Shown piece by piece: positions 34,398-35,311 of a stretch of 35,311 nucleotides of DNA (the first letter of the stretch is position 1; each line of letters begins with the position of its first letter). The notes under the pieces are model-generated. The model did no database searches, had not been told where the DNA came from, and was given only the letters and a program-made list of their open reading frames with translations. Source of the DNA: CAYMUR01 sp964393615. Lineage in GTDB: Bacteria; Planctomycetota; Planctomycetia; Pirellulales; Pirellulaceae. Position numbers and translations under genes: made by a program. The stretch covers positions 1 through 35,311 of the forward strand of contig CAYMUR010000054.1 of the NCBI GenBank assembly GCA_964393615.1, read 5' to 3'.

Positions 34398-35311
34398 TTA
34401 CGACTGTGAGGCGCGCTGTTCGTCAATGAGCGTCATAATGATACGGTCTAAATCATATTGAGGTGCATAGTCGATGGTGGATTGGATCCGGGTGAGGTCG
34501 GGGACACGTCTGCGGATGTCTTCGAAGTCCGTGTTGTAAGCATCGGCATACGATTGAAACTGTATCGTAGCATCCGTGCCCGCAGCTGCCACAACTTTTT
34601 CTGCCAGTTCCAGAATACTGACGGGTACGTCGCTGCCAATGTTGAACACGTAGCCGTGCGCCGCCGGGGTGCGAAGTAATGCCATAACTGCTGAAACGAC
34701 ATCCGAAACATGTGCGAAGCAGCGTTGCTGGTGGCCGTCATCATGGACCACCAGGGGATTACCTGCCAGTGCTGCTTCGACAAGGGCACCTCTGCTGCCA
34801 TCGCTCATTCGCTGCTACATCGCAGTGAACGACGGCGAGCCCCAGGTTGAGCGCGACATTGGTGGCCTTCGGGAGTTTTGGGAGGANNNNNNNNNNGGGA
34901 TTACCTGCCAGTGCTGCTTCGACAAAACGGGGAAGAACCATTCCATATTTACCAGTTTGCCTTGGTCCGACGACGTTAAAAAAACGCCCCACAACCACCG
35001 GAAGACGATGTTCGTTCCAACACGCCAGCGCCAGAAATTCGTCGATTGCTTTGGAGGCTCCGTAGCTCCAACGCGGCCGACTTGTACTGCCAAACACAAG
35101 ATCGTCATTCTCATCCCATTTTTCCTTGGGGTTTTTACCATATACTTCACTGCTACTGGCAAAAAATATACGGCGCGTATGACCATCAATTTCATGCTGT
35201 CGAATTAATTCATCGAACAACAGTTGCGTGGTATAGATGTTTGTCTCAATGGTTTGTATCGGTTGGTGGGCAATAAGGGCAACTCCGACTGCGGCTGCTA
35301 AATGATACACT
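34398..35311 (-). CDS. NAD-dependent epimerase/dehydratase, partial, broken by an assembly gap
   Basis: Short-chain dehydrogenase-type sugar-nucleotide enzyme (epimerase, dehydratase or decarboxylase acting on a UDP- or dTDP-sugar). The gene runs off the right window edge, so the NAD-binding N-terminus is missing. Between 34897 and 35311 the frame shows YHLAAAVGV, the catalytic segment SSSEVYG, WSYGASKAIDE (the Tyr-xxx-Lys pair) and GRFFNVVGPRQTGKYG. Between 34398 and 34784 it continues RCFAHVSDVVSAVMAL through to the C-terminus. Between them lies a duplicated 29-bp stretch plus 10 N and about 100 bp of unrelated-looking sequence. The protein would read through smoothly if the duplicate were collapsed. 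Exact substrate cannot be told. Confidence 0.85.
34756..34784 (+). repeat. 29-bp duplicate flanking the scaffold gap, left copy
   Basis: The 29 bases starting GGGATTACCTGCC are identical to 34897-34925. On the minus strand they encode VEAALAGNP of the epimerase. A duplicate immediately next to a gap suggests an unmerged overlap between two contig ends. Confidence 0.95.
34887..34896. other. Run of ten N (scaffold gap)
   Basis: Ten unknown bases. Together with the exact 29-bp duplicate at both sides and the broken epimerase frame, this marks a contig join rather than a biological feature. Confidence 0.99.
34897..34925 (+). repeat. 29-bp duplicate flanking the scaffold gap, right copy
   Basis: Exact second copy of 34756-34784, directly after the N run. 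See the left copy for interpretation. Confidence 0.95.

Overview
The window looks like a piece of a planctomycete chromosome (Planctomycetota, probably Pirellulales-like), most likely from a metagenome or draft assembly. This is inferred from the gene set and protein style, not from any marker search. The clues are a DUF4954 protein, a HU-like protein starting MTKKEIVKTISEEIG, a YkgJ protein in a moa/cysteine desulfurase operon, loose gene packing with long intergenic gaps, and only partial use of Shine-Dalgarno sites. A run of ten N near the right end marks a scaffold join. There is no rRNA, tRNA, CRISPR array, prophage or intact insertion sequence that I can see.

Layout. 1-2.7 kb (+): end of an F1Fo ATP synthase operon (atpG partial, atpD, atpC), followed by a ZIP metal transporter. 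4-6 kb (-): a VOC/glyoxalase-fold protein and biotin synthase BioB. 6.3-6.9 kb (+): a short PSP1/RicT-like protein with a cysteine-rich tail. 7.1-8.4 kb (-): Dcd (dCTP deaminase) and Nth (endonuclease III). 8.6-17.3 kb (+): DUF309, a stand-alone LON-domain protein, DUF4954, FolE (GTP cyclohydrolase I), an unknown polytopic membrane protein, a zinc-ribbon membrane protein, and a 1001-residue FAD/Fe-S oxidoreductase.

17.3-20.9 kb (+) is a tight run of moaD, moaE, moaA, a class V cysteine desulfurase and a YkgJ-type cysteine-cluster protein, so it makes molybdopterin and mobilises sulfur. It is followed by a HU-like DNA-binding protein with its own sigma70-type promoter and a small lipoprotein-like protein ending in a terminator. 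On the opposite strand (22.1-25.1 kb) lie a single-domain response regulator and an NADH-dehydrogenase-like/SelD fusion. After that come a gamma-glutamyltranspeptidase-family protein (+), a poor 1-kb stretch, a two-gene pyruvate:ferredoxin oxidoreductase (-), a small beta-rich hypothetical, a DUF374 acyltransferase and a sugar-nucleotide epimerase cut by the assembly gap and the window end.

Most genes are housekeeping. The part most worth a second look is the molybdopterin, EF2568-like cysteine desulfurase and SelD neighbourhood. It resembles the genes linked to selenium-dependent molybdenum hydroxylases, although the enzymes themselves and their dedicated maturation factors are not in the window. 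The split PFOR, whose beta subunit carries an extra C-terminal domain, comes next. Several intergenic regions also carry exact short tandem duplications.
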